Source of the DNA: Maribellus comscasis
GTDB lineage: Bacteria > Bacteroidota > Bacteroidia > Bacteroidales > Prolixibacteraceae
Assembly (NCBI RefSeq): GCF_009762775.1
Contig: NZ_CP046401.1
Coordinates: 3,534,001-3,598,000 of the forward strand
Direction: 5' to 3'
Length of the DNA: 64,000 nucleotides
Of the stretch, positions 29,856-37,795 are shown in pieces; within the stretch, counting starts at the first letter, position 1, and every line of letters starts with the position of its first letter. The translations under genes were made by a program, and so were the position numbers. Below the pieces are notes generated by a model, which was given only the letters and a program-made list of their open reading frames with translations, was not told the origin of the DNA and searched no databases.

Positions 29856-30051
29856 TTAAAAATTTCCCCTTGAGAGGATAAAGGGGTGAGTTAGATTTTT
29901 TTCAAATTTATCCACAAAGTTTTCCAATGTTCTAGTTACATTTATAAATTCATACAATATTTCCTCGTTCGTAAACCGAATTATTTCGCAGCTTTCTTGC
30001 ATAATCCTTTAAATTTTTATTGTAATTATTGTTGGAGTACTTTTTAACCAT
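29856..30051 (-). pseudogene. Decayed DUF559 endonuclease-like gene remnant
   Basis: From the ATG at 30051 the minus strand gives YNKNLKDYARKLRNNS, the usual N-terminus of small DUF559 (restriction-endonuclease-like) proteins, then stops. In a second frame the same stretch gives EIIRFTNEEILYEF and a C-terminal tail up to the stop at 29856, the usual C-terminus of that family. The catalytic middle is missing, so an internal deletion with frameshift is inferred. Flanked by CCCCTT...AAGGGG type short repeats (near 29866-29886 and 30074-30098). Sits inside the methionine operon. Confidence 0.6.
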
Positions 30052-30158
30052 GTTTTTAATTAACAATTTTCGTCCCCTGGCCCCTTCAAAGGGGGATTAT
30101 AGAGTAATTTTGTAGTTATTCCTTTGTCGTATTTGTTTCTCCGTATTTTTGTTTTTAC

Positions 30159-30905
30159 CTATTTCAATAGCCTTATTTCAAAGTCACCCCGAATCCCAAT
30201 CTGATCTTCACAAATTATCAAAAGTGATTTTATTTCAGGATATTTTTCCGCCATATTTATTACTTTTTCCACATCGTTTGGCGATTTTACCTTATTTCCA
30301 AAAGCGGTGGCAAACGCATCGGCAAGAACAACATCGTCGCAAATAACAACTACAGCATCAGCTTTTCCGGCACTAAATGAAGGTCCTATGGTTCCGGCCG
30401 ATGTACATATACCAAATTCACTCATACCGTCGGGAATGGCTAAGCCAATTCTTTCGGAAAGCGGTGAATTACCAGCAAAAACGGATAAAACCAACTCTTT
30501 GTTCAGTAAAGCAAAAATATCGCCGCCGTTTTCAACAATTATTTCTTCTGTCTGAAAGTTTTTTTTGAGTTCTTTTCCTATCTCCCGGGCAAACAACCCT
30601 GCCACTGTGGCCATTGGACCGATGCCTGCTTTCTCTGCAGTTGAAGCCATTTCTTTAGCTTCCGGTGGCGCATTTTCGGAGGGGTGGAACGGCTTTAAAC
30701 TTTTTTTGAAAAAGGGCTCAGTTTTTATATATTCATCCAGCTTTTTACGCAATGATTTAATTCTTGAAAACGCGATTTCTTTCATTTCCGGTTTGAACGA
30801 ATCCGGATTTACACCAATCCATAAATCGGTCTCCTTAAATTCTACTTCAAACCCGGTAAATCGTCCGGTGTTAAACTGGGTTCGGTATGTTCGTTCTTCA
30901 AACAT
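30159..30905 (-). CDS. UPF0280 (COG2122) ApbE-like protein of homocysteine synthesis
   Basis: 248 residues. Visible motifs are GIGPMATVAGLFA, VENGGDIFALL and CTSAGTIGPSFSAGKADAVVV, characteristic of UPF0280. The family is fused or clustered with DUF39 and NIL-ferredoxin proteins in methanogens (the MA1820-1822 set) and other anaerobes. Its biochemical role there is uncertain; similarity to ApbE flavin transferases suggests a link to flavin or metal cofactors. One base separates it from the NIL-ferredoxin stop, so it is co-translated. Confidence 0.85.
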   Translation of the reverse strand: MFEERTYRTQFNTGRFTGFEVEFKETDLWIGVNPDSFKPEMKEIAFSRIKSLRKKLDEYIKTEPFFKKSLKPFHPSENAPPEAKEMASTAEKAGIGPMATVAGLFAREIGKELKKNFQTEEIIVENGGDIFALLNKELVLSVFAGNSPLSERIGLAIPDGMSEFGICTSAGTIGPSFSAGKADAVVVICDDVVLADAFATAFGNKVKSPNDVEKVINMAEKYPEIKSLLIICEDQIGIRGDFEIRLLK

Positions 30906-30906
30906 A

Positions 30907-31317
30907 TCAGTTAAAATCGATTTTAAACAGTTTTAAAGGGCAGGCTGGAATACAAAGTTCGCAAACCACGCATTTGTTTTTGTCGAAGTTCAGTTTCCAG
31001 TTTGTTTTGTTCATTGTAAGTGCTCCGGCAAAACAAACGGCGGTGCAGTTGCCGCAATCGATACATTTTTCTTCCTGAAAATAAATTCGTTTGTCCAGTG
31101 GCTCGCATTTTATTTTGTGGCTAACAATGTATTCAACACCTTTTTCAATATTTTCTTTTTTACCCTGTAGTTCGAGCAGTAAACTTCCCCGTTTGCCCGG
31201 AAAAACTTCAGCTTTTAGAATATTGATTCTGATGTCGTAGTCTTTTACAAGATGATAAGTGAATGCTTTATCGCCACTTTCAGGCGGGAAATTTAAAATA
31301 TATCTTTTTTTAATCAT
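30907..31317 (-). CDS. NIL domain ferredoxin of homocysteine synthesis
   Basis: 136 residues: an N-terminal NIL-type domain (about 1-75) followed by two [4Fe-4S] motifs, CIDCGNCTAVC and CVVCELCIPACP. In methanogens the equivalent protein works with DUF39/COG1900 to make homocysteine from aspartate semialdehyde, probably supplying electrons. Overlaps the end of the DUF39 gene by 8 nt and precedes UPF0280 by one base. Confidence 0.9.
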   Translation of the reverse strand: MIKKRYILNFPPESGDKAFTYHLVKDYDIRINILKAEVFPGKRGSLLLELQGKKENIEKGVEYIVSHKIKCEPLDKRIYFQEEKCIDCGNCTAVCFAGALTMNKTNWKLNFDKNKCVVCELCIPACPLKLFKIDFN

Positions 31318-32473
31318 GGTCGGCCTCCGTTTCTTTTAAGCTTTTTAGTGATGTGTTTTGTGGAAACATTTGAACCGGTTTGCTGATTTCAAAATTACCT
31401 GTTTCCAGCCATTCTTTTAGTTCATTTGCAATTTTTCGTGCTTTTGAAAGGCTGGCAACCGGCGCTGTTCGAATCTTTTTACCACCTATTTTAATCGAAC
31501 CGGAACGAAGTTCTTCGTAGGAAACCTCTCCCAGCTTAGGTGTTCCAACTGTTCCGTAGTCCAGAACCGACGATTGTATCTGGCTGTTGTTTACTGAAAC
31601 CCGTTTGGCCATTTCTACATTTAATACAGGAATAGGGATTCCGATCCCCACAAACATGCTGACGCCGTATTTTTCGTAGTAGGCAGCCTGAATATATTCC
31701 GGCGACATTTCTTTCAAGTTCCCCATTACAGCAATAGTAGCTGCGTTTGTAACCGGAACACCAAGTTCATTTTTAGGTCGGGTGGTGTGAAATTGTGTTC
31801 CGGGCCAAACAACAAACCCTTGTGTCCCGCCAAGAAAAATGCGTGTTCCGATTCCGATGGTTTTAAACTCCGGGTCGTTGAGAAGCGGACTCAGTTCGCC
31901 AGAGGTGGAATAAGTCGCATTCCGCAAATTTGGCAGCAAGGTTCCCATATAGGTATGAATCATTTTTTTTGTTGTGTTTACAGCTACATTGTAATTTTGG
32001 TAGGCGTTTCGCGGATTAAAAAGAATCAATTCATTTATCGTATTGATATTGATTTTTGTTTTGATGTGTTTCCGTGGGTAGCAGTCGGTGCCTTTACCCC
32101 AGGCTTCCAAAACAATATCTTTCCCTTCCAGCAAATCCTGAATAACATGAGCTCCGCCGTAAGTCGGATTGTCCGGGTCGCAAGCCGTTGCTCCGATGTA
32201 GGAATCAACAGCAGCCAGACCTTCATAACAGGGAACACCGTTTAAACGAATTTTTTCCATCCGGATAGGAGGCGTTGAATGACCAAAATTAATAATCGCC
32301 CCGGAAGAGCACATGGCTCCAAAAGTTGCAGTGGTAACCACATCCACCTTTTCAACAATTTCTTCGGGACTGGCTTCCTGTGCCATTTTTGACACCTCTT
32401 CTGCAGTTAAAACTACTGCTTTTCCAGCCTTTAGTTTTTGGTTAATTTCTTCGTAGGTTTTTATTTTTGACAT
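31310..32473 (-). CDS. DUF39/COG1900 homocysteine biosynthesis protein
   Basis: 387 residues. Family known from methanogens (MA1821) to build homocysteine from aspartate semialdehyde and a sulfide source, bypassing homoserine activation. Cys residues C55 (AMCSSGA) and C131 (TDCYPRK) lie where I recall the essential cysteines of the archaeal protein; I have not aligned them. No C-terminal CBS domains, unlike some archaeal members. First gene of an operon with NIL-ferredoxin, UPF0280, metH and metF, with a SAM-type riboswitch upstream. Confidence 0.88.
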   Translation of the reverse strand: MSKIKTYEEINQKLKAGKAVVLTAEEVSKMAQEASPEEIVEKVDVVTTATFGAMCSSGAIINFGHSTPPIRMEKIRLNGVPCYEGLAAVDSYIGATACDPDNPTYGGAHVIQDLLEGKDIVLEAWGKGTDCYPRKHIKTKININTINELILFNPRNAYQNYNVAVNTTKKMIHTYMGTLLPNLRNATYSTSGELSPLLNDPEFKTIGIGTRIFLGGTQGFVVWPGTQFHTTRPKNELGVPVTNAATIAVMGNLKEMSPEYIQAAYYEKYGVSMFVGIGIPIPVLNVEMAKRVSVNNSQIQSSVLDYGTVGTPKLGEVSYEELRSGSIKIGGKKIRTAPVASLSKARKIANELKEWLETGNFEISKPVQMFPQNTSLKSLKETEADHD

Positions 32474-32694
32474 TTTATCTCGTTTTCATTTATAAATAAA
32501 AGTGAAATTCTATCAAGTTGAACTCAAAAAATACAGGTCAACATTTTTATTTGTTGGCTGTTAATCGAGTAATCTTGATTTTTTTGAATAGCTATTGAAA
32601 TGCGGTTAAGACCGCTTTTCCATACACATATTTGTCCCGTGCATATAGCTGATAAAAAATAATTTGTGTAGTTGTCTTTTCATGATCGTGTTCA

Positions 32695-32795
32695 AATTAT
32701 AATTCCGTTACCGGCCGGGTATTGGCACCTTGTCCATTTTGGGATGGTTGCCAGAGTTTCTTCGAGCCCGATCTCTCCGCTCTTCTGTATAATCA
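32695..32795 (-). promoter_or_regulatory. SAM-I (S-box) type riboswitch
   Basis: Minus-strand leader about 220 nt before the DUF39 start. Read 5' to 3' it shows the S-box core: AGAGCGGAGAGATCGGG, CTCTGGCAACC and AAGGTGCCAAT, with outer strands ATTATA (32788-32793) and TATAAT (about 32697-32702) able to form P1. S-box RNAs turn genes off when S-adenosylmethionine is high, which fits a methionine operon. A GCGGT-CTTA-ACCGC hairpin at 32602-32615 downstream could belong to the expression platform, but its T tract is poor. Call made by eye, without a covariance model. Confidence 0.82.
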
Positions 32796-32825
32796 AACAC
32801 TCGGTGAAGAATATTTGATATGCTG

Positions 32826-32855
32826 CAAAATTAGTTGAAAAATGCGGATTTCAAA
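32826..32855 (-). promoter_or_regulatory. Bacteroidota-type promoter for the methionine operon
   Basis: TTTG at 32855-32852 and TAATTTTG at 32833-32826 on the minus strand, 18 nt apart, match the Bacteroidota -33 TTTG and -7 TAnnTTTG elements. The riboswitch begins about 30 nt downstream, giving a transcript that starts just before the aptamer. Confidence 0.65.
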
Positions 32856-32984
32856 TGTTTTTTCAGCAATGAGTATAAAACATTATATTTTGGTAATGAT
32901 TTTCAAACATTTTGTTTGTGTATTTTCACGCAAAGTTGTAAACTTGCACTCCGAAATTTGATATTTATAAAATAATATCATTCC

Positions 32985-33058
32985 GGGCCTATAGCTCAGT
33001 TGGTTAGAGCACCTGACTCATAATCAGGGGGTCCCTGGTTCAAGCCCAGGTGGGCCCA
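32985..33058 (+). tRNA. tRNA with CAT anticodon, probably tRNA-Ile2
   Basis: A 74-nt cloverleaf. Acceptor GGGCCTA pairs with TGGGCCC, D-loop AGCTCAGTTGGTTAGAGC, anticodon loop CTCATAA, T-arm CTGGTTCAAGCCCAG. CCA is not encoded. The anticodon CAT can be elongator Met, or Ile2 read after lysidine modification by TilS. The GGGCCTA acceptor and GACTCATAATC stem-loop look more like tRNA-Ile. Confidence 0.9.
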
Positions 33059-33066
33059 CAAATTGA

Positions 33067-33110
33067 AAATGAAGCACTTAGATAGATATCAAAAGCTGCT
33101 TCATTTTTTT
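33067..33110 (+). terminator. Rho-independent terminator after the tRNA
   Basis: AAATGAAGCA pairs with TGCTTCATTT (10 bp) and is followed by a run of T. It lies 9 nt past the tRNA end. Confidence 0.8.
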
Positions 33111-33330
33111 ATTTGCACACAATTTGCACACATATTCTTCTAATTCGAATTTCAGGAAGAATTCCCCAAAACACCTTACACCAGCTCAATTCAAACAAAT
33201 TACTTCCGAGTAAAACACCTTATAGTATGAGTTTCATTTTTATATGAAATAGATAAACACTACTATTATTTTGAGCATTTAAAATAAAGCACAATAGAAG
33301 CAAAATAATTGTTAATGATATTGATTGATT

Positions 33331-33396
33331 TTTCATCTGTTTTGTCTTTTATTAAGCACAACGTTTCATCTGTTTTGTCTTTTATTAAGCACAACG
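33331..33396. repeat. 33-bp tandem duplication ending in the cassette core
   Basis: Two exact 33-bp units (33331-33363 and 33364-33396), each ending in cacaacg, the same core that opens the attC-like sites. On the minus strand each begins CGTTGTGCTTAAT. The first 200 bases between tRNA terminator and here hold no gene. Confidence 0.8.
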
Positions 33397-33566
33397 TTTG
33401 TGTTTATGCAGTGCGGGGACTAGGAGGGTTAAAAGATGTAGCGCAGCGAAATGTTTTGCCCGACCTACACGTCTCTGTCCCCAAACACCGAACTAAATTA
33501 AGAAATTACTTTTAATACTACACTGAACCCCCAAATTGCATAAACATTTTGGTATGCGTTCTTGCA
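33389..33566. repeat. attC-like palindrome (site D)
   Basis: TGTTTATGCA at 33401-33410 pairs perfectly with TGCATAAACA at 33537-33546; GGGG 33415-33418 faces CCCC around 33528-33532; outer AACG 33393-33396 faces CGTT 33557-33560. An inner GGGGAC...GTCCCC type pair lies between. Placed just after the stop (33570) of the minus-strand gene, as an attC would be. Confidence 0.6.
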
Positions 33567-33569
33567 GTA

Positions 33570-34394
33570 TTATTCAACACCATACTCTTTAACAATCAAA
33601 TCTAAAGTTTTGGTGGCTACGTCTTTCTCACGGATATTGTCATTTCGCAGAGCAACGTAAAGTGTAGTAATCTGGAATACGTATTTTAATATTGCCTTTT
33701 TACTGGTCGAATCCATCGGAGAAATACTAAGATTTTGGGGCAGATTTAACCTATAGTCTGATGTTCTTATAAGTGTATCAGAAGCTAAAATTTCATTATA
33801 CCTTGCCTCATGAGCATTGTGTATCACAATGGGGTCTACTAACTTTTCAATTATAGGGTTTATTTGATTGGCAAGTTCAACCTGAAGGGGTTCGTATTCT
33901 TTTCTATTCCGAATGAAAACGTCGTAACGTATTAACGCATCTGAGACGTTTTCCTTGCGGACTAAACGGAGATTTCCAGAGTTTTTTAGTTGCTGCATAG
34001 TCCTGTCTGATGGGAAAAAACGGAGTACATCCCAATACGGAAAATAATACAGACCATATACTTTATTGCCCTCTTTGATATACCGGTCAGATGAAATCAG
34101 ATGAAATAATGAATCAAATTTCATGATTCGTTTTTGTCTGGAAACTATTAACCCGGCCAACTGTGTGGTGTCAGATTTTAAATCCTCACCCATGGTTATC
34201 ATATATTGTTTTTCTGTTTGCTTTTCCGCATTCTTTACTCTGATGTTTTCAGCAACAAAACCAAGAAACACAGCAAGAAAGAGCATCAGAAATTCTAAAA
34301 GGTAACTACTCCACTTTTTTCTATGTATCTTAAAATTTTCAGATTGAGTATTTGTCTGATTCTCCTGTTGTTCTCCGTTCATTTTGTCTGCCAT
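33570..34394 (-). CDS. Membrane-anchored accessory protein, DUF6090-like topology
   Basis: 274 residues: about 35 polar residues, one transmembrane helix (LLEFLMLFLAVFLGFVAENI, about 32-51), then a helical extracytoplasmic part. The layout and motif NxR after the helix resemble the DUF6090 proteins encoded nearby, but the N-terminal signature is different, so membership is tentative. It is a single gene between two attC-like palindromes (33389-33566 and 34435-34540), with 40 nt of leader. Function unknown. Confidence 0.6.
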   Translation of the reverse strand: MADKMNGEQQENQTNTQSENFKIHRKKWSSYLLEFLMLFLAVFLGFVAENIRVKNAEKQTEKQYMITMGEDLKSDTTQLAGLIVSRQKRIMKFDSLFHLISSDRYIKEGNKVYGLYYFPYWDVLRFFPSDRTMQQLKNSGNLRLVRKENVSDALIRYDVFIRNRKEYEPLQVELANQINPIIEKLVDPIVIHNAHEARYNEILASDTLIRTSDYRLNLPQNLSISPMDSTSKKAILKYVFQITTLYVALRNDNIREKDVATKTLDLIVKEYGVE

Positions 34395-34434
34395 TTTTAC
34401 TTGTTAATTAATTTCTTAAGCTTCTTGTATGCCG

Positions 34435-34540
34435 CACAACGGTTCTGCTATGATGCGTTGCAGAGAGCCAACCGTTTTTTTTAAAGTACGGAAAACGACA
34501 AACCGATAGCTATGCATTATACGCGGTGATGTGTGCAGTT
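34435..34540. repeat. attC-like palindrome (site E)
   Basis: GCACAACGG at 34435-34443 faces TGTGTGC at about 34530-34536. Arm TGCTATGATGCGTTGC (34446-34461) matches the reverse complement of about 34507-34524 at roughly 10 of 16 positions. Lies between the stop of the lipoprotein gene (34543) and the start of the next minus-strand gene. Confidence 0.45.
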
Positions 34541-34542
34541 CT

Positions 34543-35031
34543 TTAATGATTTTGTAAAGTTTCAAATACTATTTTCCAAGAATCATCTGATTGTCTTTTC
34601 CAATTGATAATATAGGTTCCAACATTTTTAATGGTGTCTGAATTTTCTTTATTGATGAATATTTCGTTGAAAGTATTATAAGAAACAGCCATATCTTCCG
34701 AAGGTATGATGGTTGGTCTTCCACGATGTATGAGTTTTACTTCATATTTGGCGTAAATCTGTTTCCATTGTGCTTTTAATGAATCTTTAGTCAGATGTCG
34801 AATAGGTGAATCAGGATAAATAGCTGTATAGTTGTCAGCATAAAATTCAATCCAATCGTAATCAAATCTTTCATAAACGGAATAAAGACTATCAACTTGT
34901 TTTATTATCAAGGCTGTTAGATCTGAATCCGAAGTTTTCGTTACTACTTCTGTTTTTATGTCATTTTCGCATCCAATGAGAATACAAAACAAAACGACCA
35001 TTATTGTCATACTTAATTTTAAATTTTTCAT
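34543..35031 (-). CDS. Small lipoprotein with NTF2/SnoaL-like (DUF4440-type) domain
   Basis: 162 residues from the ATG at 35031; a TTG at 35055 lies inside the attC-like site and is less likely. Lipobox CILIGC at about residue 21. The rest (two N-terminal helices, FYADNYTAIYPDSP, then strands ending SWKIVFETLQ) has the pattern of NTF2-like cone folds. Catalysis not predictable. Single-gene cassette between sites E and F. Confidence 0.65.
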   Translation of the reverse strand: MKNLKLSMTIMVVLFCILIGCENDIKTEVVTKTSDSDLTALIIKQVDSLYSVYERFDYDWIEFYADNYTAIYPDSPIRHLTKDSLKAQWKQIYAKYEVKLIHRGRPTIIPSEDMAVSYNTFNEIFINKENSDTIKNVGTYIINWKRQSDDSWKIVFETLQNH

Positions 35032-35047
35032 ATTGGTTGGTTTAATT

Positions 35048-35104
35048 GCACACAACGGTTGATATAAGATGCGTTTTAATTCATTTTATATTTTGTTGTT
35101 GTGC
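35048..35104. repeat. Short attC-like palindrome (site F)
   Basis: GCACACAAC (35048-35056) pairs with GTTGTTGTGC (35095-35104) with one bulge; GATATAA (35061-35067) pairs with TTATATT (35086-35092) at 6 of 7 positions. At 57 bp it is about the size of the shortest known attC sites. Lies between the stop at 35155 and the next gene start at 35031. Confidence 0.6.
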
Positions 35105-35154
35105 TTTCGTCATTATTTCTATTGTAAATTTTCACTTTAATTAATCAGAGCATT

Positions 35155-35886
35155 TTATTTAATTTCATTCTGTATACTTTGTCGAAGTTTCGAGTTAGCT
35201 GTTAAAAGTTCATCGAAAAATGCTACTGTTTCATTTGCCTTTAAATTGGATTCAAAAAGTATCTGGCCAAAATCATCTCTTTCAATAATCAAATGAAATT
35301 GCTCAAGATTGAGTATATTTTGATTATTCAATTGATTTTGATTTTCAAAAAGAAAATCTGGGTTAAATACAAGGTTTTTTGCCAGGTAAGGTCTGATAAT
35401 CTGCTTTACTACATTATCATATTGAGAATAAGAGTTTTCTAACGAGGCAATTAGTCTATAATATGTTCTTATTTCCTCCTTCAATGTTTCATTAAAAACT
35501 TTAGTAGCAATATCTGGATGATTTTCTTTTGTGATTGAAGAGTAACGAATAGAAGCTCTAATACTTTGTGGGCTGTTAATATCGGTAGACTTTAATTGCT
35601 CTTCTCTAACAGCTTGAATTTGCCTTTGAGTTTCGATAATTGTTAACATTGATTGCCTATTCTCTACTAAGAAAATGGAATCGGCACTTAAATTTTCATA
35701 TAAGTTTATAAGAAGCTTGTTTTGAGCCTTTAGCTCTTTTCTATTTTCATTCCAATTGTTGATTTGCAAGGCAATCAAAATCCCTATAACCACCAGCAAG
35801 ATTTCGCCAATTGCATAACGAGTATACTTTGCAACCCTATTTTCAGCAGCTAGTTTGTAACGTATTTTAGAGAAGAATCTTATCAT
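35155..35886 (-). CDS. DUF6090 family membrane protein
   Basis: 243 residues. The N-terminus (RFFSKIRYKLAAENR, then YAIGEILLVVIGILIALQIN as a transmembrane helix, then NWNENR) is the DUF6090 signature. The remainder is a helical extracytoplasmic region. Overlaps the preceding DUF6090 reading frame by ATGA. Function of the family unknown. It is one of three related genes in tandem here. Confidence 0.8.
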   Translation of the reverse strand: MIRFFSKIRYKLAAENRVAKYTRYAIGEILLVVIGILIALQINNWNENRKELKAQNKLLINLYENLSADSIFLVENRQSMLTIIETQRQIQAVREEQLKSTDINSPQSIRASIRYSSITKENHPDIATKVFNETLKEEIRTYYRLIASLENSYSQYDNVVKQIIRPYLAKNLVFNPDFLFENQNQLNNQNILNLEQFHLIIERDDFGQILFESNLKANETVAFFDELLTANSKLRQSIQNEIK

Positions 35887-36671
35887 TGTTTTCTCAGCTC
35901 TTTGCCGATTAATTCAATAGACATGTTTGTGTAGTCTAGTAAACCTCTTTTTATCCATGATTCATCAGTTATCTTTGTTCGATACCATTTGTATAGTGTA
36001 ATACAAGTATCAGGGGCTTTTACCAGATCAATTAATTCTGCATCGTTTTTCTTGAATTCAGGATGTATGGGAACAGGATCTAGATCAGAAAACTTTTCCT
36101 GATATTCTTGTATAATTGATAGACTTGTGATCAACTTAGCCACCCTGTTATTGTCATTTTCATTCGTTAAAAGATTCATGTCTGCATTTTCAAAAAACAT
36201 CTCTCTTGATTTCACATTGTCTCTTAATTTGGATATTGTTTGTTTTAAACTATCGCTTAAGAGTTTAAATTTACCTGAGGCTATCGCCTCTTCCTGAACT
36301 GTATTTGATATTGGCAAAGCATATAGGAAAATCATTTCTGTGAGATATTGCCGAAGACTATCAATCGGGACCTCCGGATTAGCTCCGACTGAAAATTGAA
36401 GAACTTTATTGAATTTTACGTTACTGTTATGTATTCCAATTACATAATCCTCCAGCTTCTTTTTGTTGGTTATTAATTCATCTTTTAATGCCAGCATCAA
36501 TTTATGTTTACTGTTTTCCAGCTTTCAGTTTTCATTCCAGTTATTTACCTGTAATGCAATCAAAATCCCAATTACCACCAGCAGAATTTCGCCCACTGCA
36601 TAGCGCAGGTATTTTGCCGCCCTGTTTTCGGCAGCCAGTTTATAACGCATTTTTGAGAAGAAGCGGAGCAT
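35883..36671 (-). pseudogene. DUF6090 gene with an in-frame stop codon
   Basis: From the ATG at 36671 the frame encodes a clear DUF6090 N-terminus with membrane helix and NWNEN, then an in-frame TGA at 36527-36525 (codon 49). The same frame continues open for over 200 codons to 35883 with the helical domain. Without the stop it would be a normal member of about 262 residues. A single nonsense mutation, a sequencing error, or readthrough are the options. Reinitiation at the TTG at 36500 would make a soluble fragment without its anchor. Confidence 0.75.
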
Positions 36672-36701
36672 AGAATCTGATTATAATTTCGTTTGTGTTT
36701 T

Positions 36702-37442
36702 CTAATACTTATTGATATAGTTTTCCAGGGATTCTTTCACTTTCTCTGATTCGTCAACTACAAATTGAATTCGAAGCCTTGCAATTTTATACGCAGTTGA
36801 AAACGTACTAATCGCTTTCATAAAGTCTTGATTATGATAGGGATCGTCAATTTTTATCCTGTTTAATATTACTGTTTCACCTGCTGAATTCATCTCCACC
36901 TCGCTATGCCAAAATTTATCCAACAATTTTTCAGCTTCAACAGAAGGTTTCTTGTAATCATTTTCAATCAGCACATCTGTTCTGGGATACGAAAAATCGT
37001 ATAATCGTGCTAAACCCACCCGAATAGAATCATTAGTAATTTTGTCCAAGCCAACAGATTTTAAGGACTCGTAAGCACCGGAGTCATATCCGTATCTTAT
37101 TCCTATAGCGAGATAGGGCAGATATTTTTGAATAGAATCTATCGAACTTTCATTTTTACCGATTAAACGATAAAGATTTGAAACTCCGAATTCCATCACA
37201 TCCAGACGATCAAATAACATTTGATAAATTCCTAAGTCGCTTTCGATTGTTTGTAAGATATCGGTTATTATTTTTTGTTCGTAGTTACGAATTTTCCGTT
37301 TCTCATTCCAATTGTTTATTTGCAAGGCAATAAGAATCCCAAGTACCACCAGCAGAATTTCGCCAATAGCGTAACGAAGGTATTTTGCCACCCTGTTTTC
37401 GGCAGCTAGTTTGTAACGCATTTTTGAAAAGAATCGGAGCAT
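36702..37442 (-). CDS. DUF6090 family membrane protein
   Basis: 246 residues with the DUF6090 N-terminal motif (LRFFSKMRYKLAAENRVAK), membrane helix (about 25-43), NWNEKRK, and a helical extracytoplasmic domain. First of three related tandem genes; the broken copy follows 30 nt downstream. The first 50 residues are almost identical between copies while the rest differs widely, suggesting diversification of the external domain. Confidence 0.8.
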   Translation of the reverse strand: MLRFFSKMRYKLAAENRVAKYLRYAIGEILLVVLGILIALQINNWNEKRKIRNYEQKIITDILQTIESDLGIYQMLFDRLDVMEFGVSNLYRLIGKNESSIDSIQKYLPYLAIGIRYGYDSGAYESLKSVGLDKITNDSIRVGLARLYDFSYPRTDVLIENDYKKPSVEAEKLLDKFWHSEVEMNSAGETVILNRIKIDDPYHNQDFMKAISTFSTAYKIARLRIQFVVDESEKVKESLENYINKY

Positions 37443-37795
37443 GATATTGTGTTACGTTTCAACTTATAACTTTGGCAACTGCCTAAATGTTCAGTAATGA
37501 TCTAAATACCAGCGAGGGCTTCAAAAATTCAGGCTTAAAAAAGAAGGTCAACTTAACCTCTTTATTTCTGGCTCCCCTGACAGCTGGAAGTTGCAAACTA
37601 ATTTGTGAGAGTTTGGTGTGAGTTTTTTAAATGGTGTAATAAAAAATCCCTCCACATTTTCACTAATATGGAGGGGAAAAACCGTGCATTTAATAGAAAC
37701 CTTTGGATTAAATCAGATGAATCAGATTCCTGGCAACGTTTTTTATTATCATACTTCTGTTACAATGGCAGTTATCTATACAATCAGTCCAAATT
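37443..37795. other. Intergenic stretch with a terminator, no gene
   Basis: About 350 bases between the first DUF6090 gene and the small exported protein. Apart from the terminator at 37641-37675 I see no gene or clear cassette core. The upstream end of the attC-like array could not be placed here. Confidence 0.5.
37641..37675 (-). terminator. Rho-independent terminator downstream of the small exported protein
   Basis: CCCTCCA (37648-37654) pairs with TGGAGGG (37669-37675); on the minus strand the stem is followed by ATTTTTT. About 120 nt past the stop at 37796. Confidence 0.65.

Noticed and set aside
32602..32615. Hairpin after the riboswitch as a firm intrinsic terminator
   Set aside because: The stem is only 5 bp and no proper T run follows on the minus strand; noted only as a possible part of the expression platform.
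33309..33515. 68-codon plus-strand ORF with an 11-residue repeat
   Set aside because: The repeat is the 33-bp DNA duplication and the rest lies inside attC-like site D.
36501..36671. Treating the short DUF6090 anchor segment as a separate small gene
   Set aside because: It is in frame with the following 200-codon ORF and completes a normal family member, so a nonsense mutation is the simpler reading.
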